From positions 62,001 to 126,000 of the forward strand of contig CBDCEX010000013.1 of NCBI GenBank assembly GCA_965216025.1: 64,000 nucleotides of DNA. Reading direction: 5' to 3'. Position numbers and translations under genes: made by a program. Under the pieces are notes generated by a model that did not search any database, was not told where the DNA came from, and saw nothing but the letters and a program-made list of their open reading frames with translations. Below are positions 16,795 to 26,591 of this stretch, piece after piece (within the stretch, counting starts at the first letter, position 1; the number at the start of each line of letters is the position of its first letter). This stretch comes from JADFQT01 sp965216025 (GTDB taxonomy: Bacteria; Chloroflexota; Dehalococcoidia; Lucifugimonadales; UBA3495).

Positions 16795-17582
16795 CTAGTC
16801 CGTTGGCGAGTACAAGCTGCGCACCTGACTTTGGTTCATTCCTGGTTCCAGCTGGGGCTGGTAAAGCAGCCGGATGGTCGCCTCATCCAAGGGCCCGTAC
16901 TTGTCGGTAGTGGTCCAGCCCTCGTAGAAGATGCTGTCGGAATACTGCCATGAGTCTTTAACAACCCCAGGCTCTGGGTTAATTCTTCCCGAATCAGGTG
17001 GGTTCGTTCGGCCTAGGTGGTGCCGTCGGCGGCGATTAAAACTCTTCCCCGCTCGATAACACCCTCCCCGTCAAACCACACCCGGAAGAAGCCCAGGTTC
17101 GTCGGGACGTAGGTGGGTTCAATGTCGGAGAAATGGGATTCCGGGGAAAAGTAAACTTCCAGGTTGGGCGCCTCATCGACCAGCTCCAGCTTTATTTCCC
17201 CCACCATAAAGTTCAAATCCGACACTACCCGCTCTACCGTTTGCAGGTCTGCCTCTGTGGGCGAGCCATGTACCTTTATCCTCACGTCATGCGTCCATTT
17301 ATGGAGTACCGGCGCTGCGGAGCCATATTCCACGCCGAACCCAATTTCCGACAAATACTCCATCGCCCTGGCCTGCCGGTCGAACTCGGTAACCGACGGG
17401 ACAGAGGCGCTAGGCCGGAAATGAGCAGCCGCCGGCAGGGCGAAGGCGAGCACCACCAGGGCCCCAGCTATAATCGCTGTCCGCGGCAGGCTTATCAACG
17501 GGATTCGGCTCAACTTCTTCTCCAGTACCGCCATTTCTGGGTAACGGTTGAGGTCTTCTTGCTTGGTCGGGTGCCACCCCAC
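16795..17582 (-). pseudogene. DUF2927-like exported protein, broken by TAG and a frameshift
   Basis: The N-terminal part (17582 down to 17013, probable true start ATG 17534) has a signal/anchor (TAIIAGALVVLAFALPAAAH). It then has a mixed domain with TEADLQTVERVVSDLN and FRVWFDGEGVIERGRVLIAA. A TAG follows directly. Beyond it the same frame gives AERTHLIREELTQSLG, and after a one-base deletion in a G run the next frame gives VVKDSWQYSDSIFYEGW..RLLYQPQLEPGM, ending at TAG 16795. R-x-x-L-I-x-E-E-L-T-Q, DS-IF and LYxPxLxPGM are the DUF2927 order. Function is unknown. Confidence 0.7.
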
Positions 17583-17654
17583 GTGGATACTGAGCCCACG
17601 CCCGGACTGTCCCTGGGCCGGGGCCTGCCTCTTTCCCCACAGGGTTGTATCCTA

Positions 17655-18883
17655 AACCAAAGCTAAGGTGAAACCTACATAAAGCGAACCCGAAGAGGAG
17701 TTGCGATATTCTGTAAAAGAAGTCGAGTGGCGGTGGTGGAAGGGATGAAGGAAATAGTGCAACTCATGGAAGAGTGGCAACTCAATGTAGGTGACTTACG
17801 GGAAAGGATGTATCGAGCGCCAACACCTCGAGAGCGAGAGCGATGGCACGGGCTATGGTTGTTGGCCCAAGGGTGGTCGGCTATCCAGGTGGCTGAGGCT
17901 TTGGACAGAGAGCCTCATACCATTGGAAACTGGCTGGCCAACTTTCGCCGAGGCGGGGCCCAAGGTTTGGTCTTTGAACAGACTGGGGGTTCCCCCCCGT
18001 CTTGAACTGGGGTCAACAGAACCAACTGAAGTCTGCGGTGCAAAATCCGCCTGGAGAGGCGGGAGTTGAATTGTCCAACTGGAATTGGAAAGTAGTAAGG
18101 CAATTTCTCAAGCAGAGCTTTGACCTGGGGCTGAGTCGAAGCAGTTGCTTGAACTACCTCCATCGGTTGGGCTTCGTGCTGAAGCGACCCAAGAAACGCC
18201 TCCTGAAAGCCAAGGATGAAGCGCGGAAAGCCTTCGTCCTCCAGTACCGCCAAATCCGAGAGGAGGCCCAAGAGAGTGGGGCCAAAATCTTCTTCGTAGA
18301 CGAAGCCCACTTTCGGGCCGATGCCGATCTGAGGGGGAAATGGGTGCTCAAGGGAGAGCCGGCGCTGGTGGACTCTACCAGTCCTCGGTGGGGAGAGAAG
18401 GCCTGCTACTACTCGGGAGTTTGCTTGGAGGCTGGGGAGGTGGAAGCCATGGAAATAGCCGGCAACAGCAATGCCGAGACCTCCACCGCCTTTTTACGGC
18501 AGCTAAGAGAAAAACATCCTGGACCTCTGGTAGTGATTTGGGACAATGGGCCAGCCCACCGAGGAGCAGCGATTCGCAGCTATTTGACCACCCCTGACTT
18601 GCAGCTGAGGCTGGTGGCCTTACCGGCCTACAGCCCAGACTTCAATGCCGACGAAGCCGTCTGGGACTGGGCCAGGGAAGAGGTCACGGCCAACGAATGC
18701 CTGGGAACAAAAGCCCAAGTCCAAGAGAAGATGAATGCATTCTTCGGCGGACTAGCTCACCGTAAGGATGAAGTGAAACATCGCTGCCGAACCCTGTTAC
18801 AAGCTCGAGCCGATGCATTGATTTTTACACCTTCCCTACCTTTGCCATCGCTGCAAAATGTAGTTCCCACCTTGGCTTTGGTT
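17655..18883 (+). mobile_element. IS630-family element, group A copy 3
   Basis: 1229 bases, plus orientation, in C-TA ... TA-G. The restored empty site is TATCCTAGAGGT. Both ORFs are open, so this is a likely autonomous copy. Confidence 0.92.
17727..18005 (+). CDS. IS630 orfA, copy 3
   Basis: 92 codons, GTG start. It ends 4 bases into orfB after the slip site at 17992-17998 (seven C). It differs from copies 1 and 2 by LLAQG in place of LLGQG, which groups it with copy 4. Confidence 0.8.
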   Translation: MAVVEGMKEIVQLMEEWQLNVGDLRERMYRAPTPRERERWHGLWLLAQGWSAIQVAEALDREPHTIGNWLANFRRGGAQGLVFEQTGGSPPS

Positions 18884-18886
18884 TAG
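18002..18886 (+). CDS. IS630 orfB DDE transposase, copy 3
   Basis: 294 codons with the complete D-D-E set in FVDEAHF, IWDNGPAHRG and NADEAVW. It is in the -1 frame relative to orfA and is reached by slippage on C7. A few substitutions (TSPRWGE, HRGAAIRS) distinguish it from copy 1. Confidence 0.88.
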   Translation: MNWGQQNQLKSAVQNPPGEAGVELSNWNWKVVRQFLKQSFDLGLSRSSCLNYLHRLGFVLKRPKKRLLKAKDEARKAFVLQYRQIREEAQESGAKIFFVDEAHFRADADLRGKWVLKGEPALVDSTSPRWGEKACYYSGVCLEAGEVEAMEIAGNSNAETSTAFLRQLREKHPGPLVVIWDNGPAHRGAAIRSYLTTPDLQLRLVALPAYSPDFNADEAVWDWAREEVTANECLGTKAQVQEKMNAFFGGLAHRKDEVKHRCRTLLQARADALIFTPSLPLPSLQNVVPTLALV

Positions 18887-19537
18887 AGGTTAAGAATTAT
18901 TACATAAAGGTAACGGTTTGGTGTGAATTTTCGGGTTATATTCGGGTCCCATTGAAGAGACAAACAGTCCCGAAAGGTGGCAAATACCGGCGAGGGTCAT
19001 CCGAAAAAACCTCTTCGGTGTGCCGCCACACCTGGGAGAGGCCGGCCGGAAGACGCTGGCCAGCTCTGTTCCTTGGGCGTTCCGCGCAAATAAAGTGCCT
19101 TAGCCCATTAATTCCCCATTGTTAACATGGTGCCGGAGTTAGGAGAGGTTTCAGGGGGAGAAGCACGGCGGCGGAGTTAACTCTCTGTGTCAACCGGTCC
19201 GGAGTGGGTAAACAACGGGATGGATCCGATGGCGGTTTATTCCATGGGGACCGAGGTTACTCTCTGTTCACCCATTAATCACGAATTGGGACGGTTCTTA
19301 CCGCATTATCGCCACCCAATCTTGATATCGTTATAAATGTATAAAAGGCTGGTTGATGCTCTCTAGAAACTCGGACGGAAACCTCGATTCTCCCCAAGCC
19401 GTCGTTTTCTTAACGCCGATTATCGACGTAACAGTTGGTTATTGCAACGTATTACATATACTATCACACCGCATAAGACTGGAATACGTCTGCTTGGCGT
19501 AGCGCGAAACCCGGCCAATGGCTTTCCGGCCAGACCT
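18887..19537. other. 650-bp non-coding stretch
   Basis: AT-richer than its surroundings, with no credible ORF on either strand and no family repeat. It ends at the CTAG target of IS701 copy 2. It probably belonged to the upstream region of the YtxH gene before the insertions. Confidence 0.5.
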
Positions 19538-19541
19538 CTAG

Positions 19542-20993
19542 TACTACAACGACGAGTTGTCTGGTAGGATGGCTGGACAGATGATGTTGGGTGGTTTGAG
19601 TGATGGATGCGGCGAGCTTCGAGCGGGTCTACGACAGCCTTCAGGAATTCCACGCCTTCTTTGCGGCCTCCTTCGGCCGCAAGCAGTGGCGGGATCACAG
19701 CGGGAATTACCTTCAGGCGCTGCTGGTGCAGGACCAGGAGCGGCGCAACGCCGAGAATCTCTCGGAATCGGTGGGCATCTCGGCCCGGGCGATGCAGCGC
19801 TTTCTCACCGAGGCCCGGTGGTCCGATGAGACAGTCATAGGGCGGTTGCAGGAATACTTGGCCCCCAGGCTGGGACACCCGGAGGCGGTGTGGGTGTTCG
19901 ATGGCAGCGACTTCCCCAAGCAGGGCAGGAAATCGGCGGGAGTGGCCCGGCAGTACTGCGGCAGGCTGGGCAAGGTGGCCAACTGCCAGGGTGGGATGTT
20001 CCTGGCCTACGTCAGCCCGCTGGGCCGGGCGTTGGTGGACAAGCGGCTGTATCTGCCCAAGAGTTGGACCTCCGACCAGGACCGGTGTGCTGCGGCGGGT
20101 GTGCCGGAGGACCGGCGGAACTACCGGTCAAAGACGGAGTTGGCCCTGGAGATGCTGGAGCGGGTCCTGGAGTTGGGCTACCTCAGGGCCGAGTGGGTTG
20201 CCGGAGACGACGCCTTCGGGATGTCGCCGACCTTCCGGGAGGGACTGGCGGCCCTGGGGATGCGCTACGTGCTGGACGTTCCGGGCGGCACTACTGTCTG
20301 GCCCTTGGACCCGGCTTGGACCAGTCCGGAATATCCGGGGTTCGGCCGCCCCCGCAAACCCAAGCTGCGGCCTGGGCAGCGGCGGACCATGGAGCAGCGC
20401 GGTGATGAACTGCCGGATGAGGCTTGGCGGGAGATAACGGTGGCCCAGGGAAGCCAGGGGCCGCGCACCTACCGGTTCAGTGCCCAGCGGGTGCGGGCCA
20501 CCAGGAGGCGCAAGCCCGGCGAGGAACTGTGGGCCGTCTGGCGCCGGAACCTGGACGGCAGCGAGCCCCGCTACTACCTGTCCAACGCTCCCGAGGGCAC
20601 AACCTTGGAGACTCTGGCCTACGTGGGTGGGTCCAGGTGGCGCATTGAAACGGAGTTCGAGACTGAGAAGGGTGACGTGGGGCTGGACGAATACGAGACC
20701 CGCAGCTGGGCAGGGTGGCATCACCACATAGCCATGTGCCTGCTGGGTGGGGCGTTCCTGCTGAGCCTGCAGCAGGATTGGGGGGAAAAAGATGCCCCGG
20801 ATCACGAGGCCACAGGTGTACCGGGTGGTGCGGGAGATGCTGCCCCGGGAGCAGTTCGGGCCCGATCAATTGCTGTTGTGGCTGGAGGATACGCAGCTAC
20901 GCAACGAACGGGCTCGCCGTTCCCACGAGAGACGCCGCTCCACCCGCCGCGAAAGCAGGATGGAGCCGCCACCTTAAACCCGTCGTTGTAGGA
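19542..20993 (+). mobile_element. IS701-family element, copy 2
   Basis: 1452 bases with ends TACTACAACGACGAG and CCGTCGTTGTAGGA. Perfect CTAG flanks both sides (19538-19541 and 20994-20997). Confidence 0.92.
19600..20991 (+). CDS. IS701-family transposase, copy 2
   Basis: 463 codons, almost identical to the product at 8040-9431, with the same catalytic regions. At 20776-20786 the run is G6A5 instead of G7A4 (Glu for Gly), leaving total length and frame unchanged. The native-looking C terminus (MPRITRPQVYRVVREML onward, 20792-20977) is in the +1 frame here as well. Whether it is reached by +1 frameshifting, translated separately from the ATG, or lost cannot be decided from sequence. Confidence 0.85.
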   Translation: MMDAASFERVYDSLQEFHAFFAASFGRKQWRDHSGNYLQALLVQDQERRNAENLSESVGISARAMQRFLTEARWSDETVIGRLQEYLAPRLGHPEAVWVFDGSDFPKQGRKSAGVARQYCGRLGKVANCQGGMFLAYVSPLGRALVDKRLYLPKSWTSDQDRCAAAGVPEDRRNYRSKTELALEMLERVLELGYLRAEWVAGDDAFGMSPTFREGLAALGMRYVLDVPGGTTVWPLDPAWTSPEYPGFGRPRKPKLRPGQRRTMEQRGDELPDEAWREITVAQGSQGPRTYRFSAQRVRATRRRKPGEELWAVWRRNLDGSEPRYYLSNAPEGTTLETLAYVGGSRWRIETEFETEKGDVGLDEYETRSWAGWHHHIAMCLLGGAFLLSLQQDWGEKDAPDHEATGVPGGAGDAAPGAVRARSIAVVAGGYAATQRTGSPFPRETPLHPPRKQDGAATLNPSL

Positions 20994-21074
20994 CTAGGCA
21001 TCCGGTCTTTCCGGTTCAGGGACTTCCGCCGCGAAACCCGCCGTCGGGAGACCTGAAGGAAAATAGATAGACTA

Positions 21075-22303
21075 AACCAAAGCTAAGGTGAAACCTACAT
21101 AAAGCGAACCCGAAGAGGAGTTGCGATATTCTGTAAAAGAAGTCGAGTGGCGGTGGTGGAAGGGATGAAGGAAATAGTGCAACTCATGGAAGAGTGGCAA
21201 CTCAATGTAGGTGACTTACGGGAAAGGATGTATCGAGCGCCAACACCTCGAGAGCGAGAGCGATGGCACGGGCTATGGTTGTTGGCCCAAGGGTGGTCGG
21301 CTATCCAGGTGGCTGAGGCTTTGGACAGAGAGCCTCATACCATTGGAAACTGGCTGGCCAACTTTCGCCGAGGCGGGGCCCAAGGTTTGGTCTTTGAACA
21401 GACTGGGGGTTCCCCCCCGTCTTGAACTGGGGTCAACAGAACCAACTGAAGTCTGCGGTGCAAAATCCGCCTGGAGAGGCGGGAGTTGAATTGTCCAACT
21501 GGAATTGGAAAGTAGTGAGGCAATTTCTCAAGCAGAGCTTTGACCTGGGGCTGAGTCGAAGCAGTTGCTTGAACTACCTCCATCGGTTGGGCTTCGTGCT
21601 GAAGCGACCCAAGAAACGCCTCCTGAAAGCCAAGGATGAAGCGCGGAAAGCCTTCGTCCTCCAGTACAGCCAAATCCGAGAGGAGGCCCAAGAGAGTGGG
21701 GCCAAAATCTTCTTCGTAGACGAAGCCCACTTTCGGGCCGATGCCGATCTGAGGGGGAAATGGGTGCTCAAGGGAGAGCCGGCGCTGGTGGACTCTACCA
21801 GTCCTTGGTGGGGAGAGAAGGCCTGCTACTACTCGGGAGTTTGCTTGGAGGCTGGGGAGGTGGAAGCCATGGAAATAGCCGGCAACAGCAATGCCGAGAC
21901 CTCCACCGCCTTTTTACGGCAGCTAAGAGAAAAACATCCTGGACCTCTGGTAGTGATTTGGGACAATGGGCCAGCCCACCGAGGAGCAGCGATTCGCAGC
22001 CATCTGGCCACTCCTGACTTGCATCTGAGGTTGGTGGCCTTACCGGCTTACAGCCCAGACTTCAATGCCGACGAAGCCGTCTGGGACTGGGCCAGGGAAG
22101 AGGTCACGACCAACGAATGCCTGGGAACAAAAGCCCAAGTCCAAGAGAAGATGAATGCATTCTTCGGCGGACTAGCTCACCGTAAGGATGAAGTGAAACA
22201 TCGCTGCCGAACCCTGTTACAAGCTCGAGCCGATGCATTGATTTTTACACCTTCCCTACCTTTGCCATCGCTGCAAAATGTAGTTCCCACCTTGGCTTTG
22301 GTT
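21075..22303 (+). mobile_element. IS630-family element, group A copy 4
   Basis: 1229 bases in C-TA ... TA-G. Excision would restore AGACTAGGAGGTAGG, so it sits immediately before the ribosome-binding site of the YtxH gene, which it leaves intact. Confidence 0.92.
21147..21425 (+). CDS. IS630 orfA, copy 4
   Basis: 92 codons, same translation as copy 3. The C7 slip site and 4-base overlap with orfB are conserved. Confidence 0.8.
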   Translation: MAVVEGMKEIVQLMEEWQLNVGDLRERMYRAPTPRERERWHGLWLLAQGWSAIQVAEALDREPHTIGNWLANFRRGGAQGLVFEQTGGSPPS

Positions 22304-22306
22304 TAG
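21422..22306 (+). CDS. IS630 orfB DDE transposase, copy 4
   Basis: 294 codons with a complete DDE triad. A small cluster of differences from the other copies (SHLATPDLHLR, EVTTNECLG) makes this the most diverged intact copy. Confidence 0.88.
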   Translation: MNWGQQNQLKSAVQNPPGEAGVELSNWNWKVVRQFLKQSFDLGLSRSSCLNYLHRLGFVLKRPKKRLLKAKDEARKAFVLQYSQIREEAQESGAKIFFVDEAHFRADADLRGKWVLKGEPALVDSTSPWWGEKACYYSGVCLEAGEVEAMEIAGNSNAETSTAFLRQLREKHPGPLVVIWDNGPAHRGAAIRSHLATPDLHLRLVALPAYSPDFNADEAVWDWAREEVTTNECLGTKAQVQEKMNAFFGGLAHRKDEVKHRCRTLLQARADALIFTPSLPLPSLQNVVPTLALV

Positions 22307-22317
22307 GAGGTAGGATC

Positions 22318-22560
22318 ATGGCAAATGGAAAAAGGTTGATGACCGGTTTGGTAGCCGGAGCGATATTGGGGACCCTCGCCGGTATGCTGGTGGCTCCCAA
22401 GTCCGGCAAAGAAAACCGCAAGATGGTGGGAGAGAAGGCGAGCAAGATTCGGAACCGGACCGGCGAGGCTATGGGCAGCCTGAAAAGCCGGATTAAAAAG
22501 ACCCCTACCGAAACCGCAGTCGAAGAGTCCTCCAACAACGGCTCGCACGTCCTTAATTAG
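22318..22560 (+). CDS. YtxH-domain small membrane-associated protein
   Basis: 80 residues: a short lysine-rich start, one glycine-rich transmembrane helix (GLVAGAILGTLAGMLVAPKS) and a charged amphipathic tail. GxLxAPxSGKExR is the YtxH signature. YtxH proteins are small stress-associated membrane-anchored proteins of unclear mechanism. GGAGGTAGG precedes the ATG. The original promoter region is now separated from the gene by IS630 copy 4 and IS701 copy 2. Confidence 0.8.
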   Translation: MANGKRLMTGLVAGAILGTLAGMLVAPKSGKENRKMVGEKASKIRNRTGEAMGSLKSRIKKTPTETAVEESSNNGSHVLN

Positions 22561-22802
22561 ACCGGACACGCTTTTCGGACAAGCTGGGTCCGCCCTTCGG
22601 GATACGGCGTTGTCAGCGTCCTTACCCGCAGGGCGGCTTCTCCGGCTGCCGCGCCGGTCTTGCCGGCGGCCGTCTGCTTTGGACCACCGAAATCGGTCCC
22701 ACAAATAGACACCTGGCGGCTCTAATAAGTGATATAATCCGCAGAGATGTTCCGTCCAATTTCGTTGACGTATCCCGTAGTAATCGTCCGGGACTGCTTG
22801 GC

Positions 22803-24263
22803 TTGCTAAAAGGTTTACTCCGCCGGTTGTCCCGGAGAAAAGGTCCCGACCCCAGACCGGACCAGTCAGTCAAGTTCTCCGTAGAAGTTTCTGGTGAAGT
22901 TCCCGGCGAAACGAAATCTGACTCGGCTTGGGCTGCTACCCCTGCTCCTCGCGCCGCGCAAACCCCTCCTTCCTCGGTTACCAAACCCGCTGGGCCAGCT
23001 ACTCCCACCCCAAGTCGTCCCAGTTCCGCGCCCGCTCAGCGACCACCCCGTTCCAGGCGGAGGACCGGCGCAGCCAGGGAAGTTTCGGTATCCGGCGCCG
23101 GCCCCAGTCCCAATTCCAGTCCCAACCCGCTGCCTCGGGACCATCGATTTGGATCGCTGATGGTTTCGGAGCCGATCGCCAAGGCTCTGGATGATTTGGG
23201 CTACAAAATCCCTACTCCTATTCAGGAGCAGGCCATACCCGTTTTCCTAAACGGTTCGGATTTGGCCGGACAGGCCTTGACCGGCACCGGCAAAACCGCC
23301 GCCTTTGGCATTCCGCTGGCCGAGTTGATCGACCCCTCCGGAGAATCGGTGGAAGCCATCGTATTGGTGCCTACCAGAGAGCTGGCGGTACAGGTGGCCG
23401 GAGAGCTGAGCCGCATCGGTACCCACCGGGGACTGCGCGTGGCAGCGCTGTACGGAGGGCAATCCATCCAGCTCCAAATCCGGGCCTTGCATCGGGGAGT
23501 TCACATTGCGGTGGGCACTCCCGGGCGGGTTATGGATCACCTGAGCCGGGGCACGTTGCGATTGGACCGAGTCCGCTATGCCATATTGGATGAAGCCGAT
23601 GAGATGCTAGACATTGGCTTTGCGCAGGATATGGACCAAATTCTGCGTCAGACGCCCAGAGGGAGACAGACCGCGCTCTATTCCGCCACCTTCCCCGGAT
23701 TTATTCGCCGGCTGATACACCGTCACCTGCGGGATCCAGTATACATTTGGTCCGACGACGGACAACTTGAGACTGTCGAAGAGGTGGAGCAGGTCTATTA
23801 CGAGATCGCCGAGCGGGACCTGGAAACCGGCCTGCGGGAGATCCTGGACCAGCAGGTTCAGGGAGGCCAGGCCCTGATTTTTTGCCGCACCCAGGTGAAT
23901 GTCGACCGGTTGGTGCGGGGTCTCTCCGCTCATGAGTTTCTGGTGTACGGCCTGCATGGCGGTAAGCCCCAGAGAGAACGGGATGCCGTGATGAAATCCT
24001 TCCGGGAGGGCAGCCTTAAGATTTTAGTCTCGACCAATTTGGCGGCTCGGGGAATCGACATCCCCAGCATTACTCACGTTATCAACTACAACATTCCGGA
24101 TAACGTGGAAGAGTACGTGCACCGCATCGGACGGGCCGGGCGTATGGGACGGGCCGGAACCGCCATCACTTTGGTGCGGGAATGGGACTTCGAGATGCTG
24201 GATTCGATAATGGAAAAAGTTGGGGATAAACTTACCCGAGGAAAGCTGGCAGTCTCCCCCTGA
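22803..24263 (+). CDS. DEAD-box ATP-dependent RNA helicase
   Basis: 486 codons from TTG; the true start may be a little upstream, and a TATAAT sits at 22734-22739. Residues 1 to about 110 are a Pro/Ser/Arg-rich low-complexity arm unlike most bacterial DEAD proteins. The core carries the Q motif (GYKIPTPIQEQAI), motif I (TGTGKT near 160), PTREL, GTPGR, DEAD at 263-266, SAT, VSTNLAARGIDIP and HRIGRAGRMGRAG. The protein ends soon after the core, without an RNA-binding C-terminal domain; the N-terminal arm may substitute. Family role: RNA unwinding in ribosome assembly or decay. Confidence 0.93.
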   Translation: MLKGLLRRLSRRKGPDPRPDQSVKFSVEVSGEVPGETKSDSAWAATPAPRAAQTPPSSVTKPAGPATPTPSRPSSAPAQRPPRSRRRTGAAREVSVSGAGPSPNSSPNPLPRDHRFGSLMVSEPIAKALDDLGYKIPTPIQEQAIPVFLNGSDLAGQALTGTGKTAAFGIPLAELIDPSGESVEAIVLVPTRELAVQVAGELSRIGTHRGLRVAALYGGQSIQLQIRALHRGVHIAVGTPGRVMDHLSRGTLRLDRVRYAILDEADEMLDIGFAQDMDQILRQTPRGRQTALYSATFPGFIRRLIHRHLRDPVYIWSDDGQLETVEEVEQVYYEIAERDLETGLREILDQQVQGGQALIFCRTQVNVDRLVRGLSAHEFLVYGLHGGKPQRERDAVMKSFREGSLKILVSTNLAARGIDIPSITHVINYNIPDNVEEYVHRIGRAGRMGRAGTAITLVREWDFEMLDSIMEKVGDKLTRGKLAVSP

Positions 24264-24680
24264 CCCGCCGCATGGGCCTCCTCCGCAGCTACTGGGCAAA
24301 AGCACATATTGCGAATAAGTTTCGAGTGTTGTCTGGAAATGCCAAAGAAGCCGACCAGTCCCTACGGGTACATCTCTTTTTCGAAGGACGGAAAAGTCCA
24401 AAAGCACATCTCTACACTATCGCAAGACAAGACTATCCAAGAAAAGCAAGTCGTAGGATTTTTGTTAAGTGCCTTAACAGCCATTCGGAGGGTCGAAAAA
24501 TCCGAGGCTGGGAAGCCTTACCAGAGAATGACCAGGACTTCCTACTCACAGTTGACGGCGGAGACGTACTAATCGAAGTGACCGAACTCGTCGATGGGGA
24601 CTTTGCCTTTCCCATGACGAGAGAGGAGTATAACGCCGGACGTTTTGAAGTGACAGTCCAAAAGGACTACGGTGAAATAC

Positions 24681-25953
24681 CAGGGCCTTTTCATTTTCTC
24701 AAAATAGTATAAAATTATTACCAGTTTAAGCGGGAGGGGAGGATGATGACTTTGAGAGAAACGCTGGATTTGGTGCCTGACTTCCGGAGTAGCCAAGGGC
24801 GACGCCACTCTTTGGGGGCGATCCTGGCCTTGGCCACCTGTGCCATGCTGTGCGGCGCCCGCAGCTTATACGCCATAGCTCAATGGGGGCGGGACCAAGG
24901 GGGTGCTACGGCGCAGCTTTTGGGGTTCAGCCAGGAGAAGACACCCTGCGTGGCCACCCTCCACCGGGTGTTCAAGGGCCTGGACGTGGCGGCCTTTGAG
25001 GCAGAAGTCGGCAACTGGCTGGCAAATAGCGGGGTAGAGGCGGATGACCCCCTGTCCCTGGACGGGAAAACCTTGCGAGGGGTCCACGGCCAAGAGATAC
25101 CCGGGGTCCATCTGGTGTCGGCCTACGCTAGCCGCGCTGGGGCAGTGCTGGCGCAGGTAGCTGCGCCGGGCAAAGGGGAAGAATTGGCGGCGGTCAAAGA
25201 AGTATTGGGCCAGGTACCCCTGAAGGGTCGGGTAGTAGTGGCTGATGCCTTACTGACCCAACGGAAAGTCTGTGAGCAGATTGTGGCAGGCGGCGGAGAG
25301 TATCTGCTGCCAGTTAAAGAGAATCAGCCCACCTTGCGCCGAGACCTGGAGGTGGCTTTTTCCCCTGCTAGGAACTGAGAGGGCTGGTGGGCCAACCGTA
25401 CCTCCCTGGCTGGCAGCGGAGTGGCGAGCACGCGGGGCCAAGCTGACGGTCTGGGCCGATGCTCCAGTAAAGCGGCGTCATGGGCGGCTGGAGCGGCGAG
25501 AGTTGTGGGCCTTGGCCGACCCAGAGCTAAATGGCTACGTGGGCAGCGCTGGGACGGTCGGGGAAGCGTGGCCGCATCTGCAACAGGTGTGTCGGCTAGA
25601 GCGCCAGCGGGTCGTGAAGGGCAAGAAACAGGTGGCTGTGAGCTATGCAATTAGCAGTCTCCCAGCCACTGATGCCGATGCCAGGCGATTGTTGAGCCTT
25701 TCCCGTGGGCACTGGGGCATCGAGAACCGCCTCCACTGGGTACGGGATGTGACCTTCGACGAGGACCGCTCTCAGGTGCGCACTGGGGCCGCCCCACAGG
25801 TTCTGGCGGGCCTGCGGAACCTGGTCATCAGCTTGGTACGTCGGGCTGGGCATTCCAACGTAGCCGCTGCCCTACGCCGCCACAATGCCCATCTCAGCGA
25901 AGCTTTCGACATGATGGGCTTTACCTACCAGGCAGGAGAATGAAAAGACCCTG
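24681..25953 (+). mobile_element. ISAs1-family element
   Basis: Ends are CAGGGCCTTTTCATTTTC and, inverted, CAGGGTCTTTTCATTCTC. They are flanked by a perfect 10-base duplication GGTGAAATAC at 24671-24680 and 25954-25963. This fits ISAs1, whose ends and 8-10 base duplications are of this type. Confidence 0.93.
24746..25943 (+). pseudogene. ISAs1 transposase with a frameshift
   Basis: The first frame (MTLRETLDLVPDFR..) includes LSLDGKTLRG and VVVADALLTQRK and ends LEVAFSPARN at 25378. The +1 frame continues LLGTERAGGPTVPPW to RGHWGIENRLHWVRDVTFDEDRS, the conserved family C-terminal block, ending at 25943. All catalytic regions are present but in two frames, with the shift at the TTTTTCCCC run near 25355. 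Confidence 0.8.
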
Positions 25954-26392
25954 GGTGAAATACCATGGCGGATAGACAAAGAGAAAAAGAACGATGCGCT
26001 ATCGGCCTTGATTGACAAGAAACTCGGGAAGCAATACGCGAAGGAGGGCGGAAAGGGACTCTGGTTACTCGTGTTTACGGTCATGTTCCCATATGAGACG
26101 GAGTATGTGAGCTAGGGTACTCTGCACACAAGTCCAGCACTAGATAATGCTCGCACACTCCTCGCTAGAACCTCGGGCGTCGTATTCGATGAGATCGGGT
26201 TCACAGACATGATGACGAGGCCTGTACTTATATGGCCATCGGCAATTATGGAATAACCTTTCCCGGCCCACAATAAATATTTCAATTATTGTCGCACTAT
26301 GCATTAGAGATTGGTGGGGACCTCGGAATTTAGGACAGTAGATAAAAATTGCAAATAGGAAAACGGCTCGCACAACCGTCGTTACGAAAAAA

Positions 26393-26414
26393 GAGGGTGG
26401 CAGTCGCCACCCTC
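26393..26414. terminator. Hairpin with 9-bp stem, terminator-like
   Basis: GAGGGTGGC-AGTC-GCCACCCTC, preceded by an A run, so it would also act as a U-tailed terminator on the minus strand. It separates the decayed gene from the ThDP enzyme gene. The rest of 26257-26591 shows no gene. Confidence 0.55.
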
Positions 26415-26591
26415 TTCCCATTTCCTCAATGCACGCTAATTAGCCAGCTCAATTATTCTGACCAATTGGTGTGATATCCCAGCATAAAGGTCAATCCAAA
26501 CAACCCTTAGCGCGCTGCTCGATGGGTTGCCCACCCTCGGGTTTTGTGGGGTGTTATGATGGTGCACATCTGAAAGTAAGCGAAGGAAATT

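Larger units (their letters stand above)
24339..26256 (+). pseudogene. Uncharacterised protein gene, frameshifted and split by ISAs1
   Basis: Removing ISAs1 (24681-25953) and one 10-base duplication joins the pieces. MPKKPTSPYGYISFSKDG..QVVGFLLSALTAI is in frame one. After a -1 step near 24480-24500 the sequence continues WEALPENDQDFLLTVDGG..EYNAGRFEVTVQKDYGEI. Across the insertion it reads directly into PWRIDKEKKNDALSALIDKK..LLVFTVMFPYETEYVS. A TAG follows at 26113, then a protein-like tail FDEIGFTDMMTRPVLIWP to TAA 26256. I recognise no family. Base composition is lower in GC than the neighbours, which suggests acquisition by transfer. Confidence 0.65.

Noticed and set aside
19890..20437. 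Alternative-frame ORFs of 171-178 codons inside IS701
   Set aside because: Arg/Gly/Pro-rich shadows of the transposase, present in both copies only because the DNA is duplicated.
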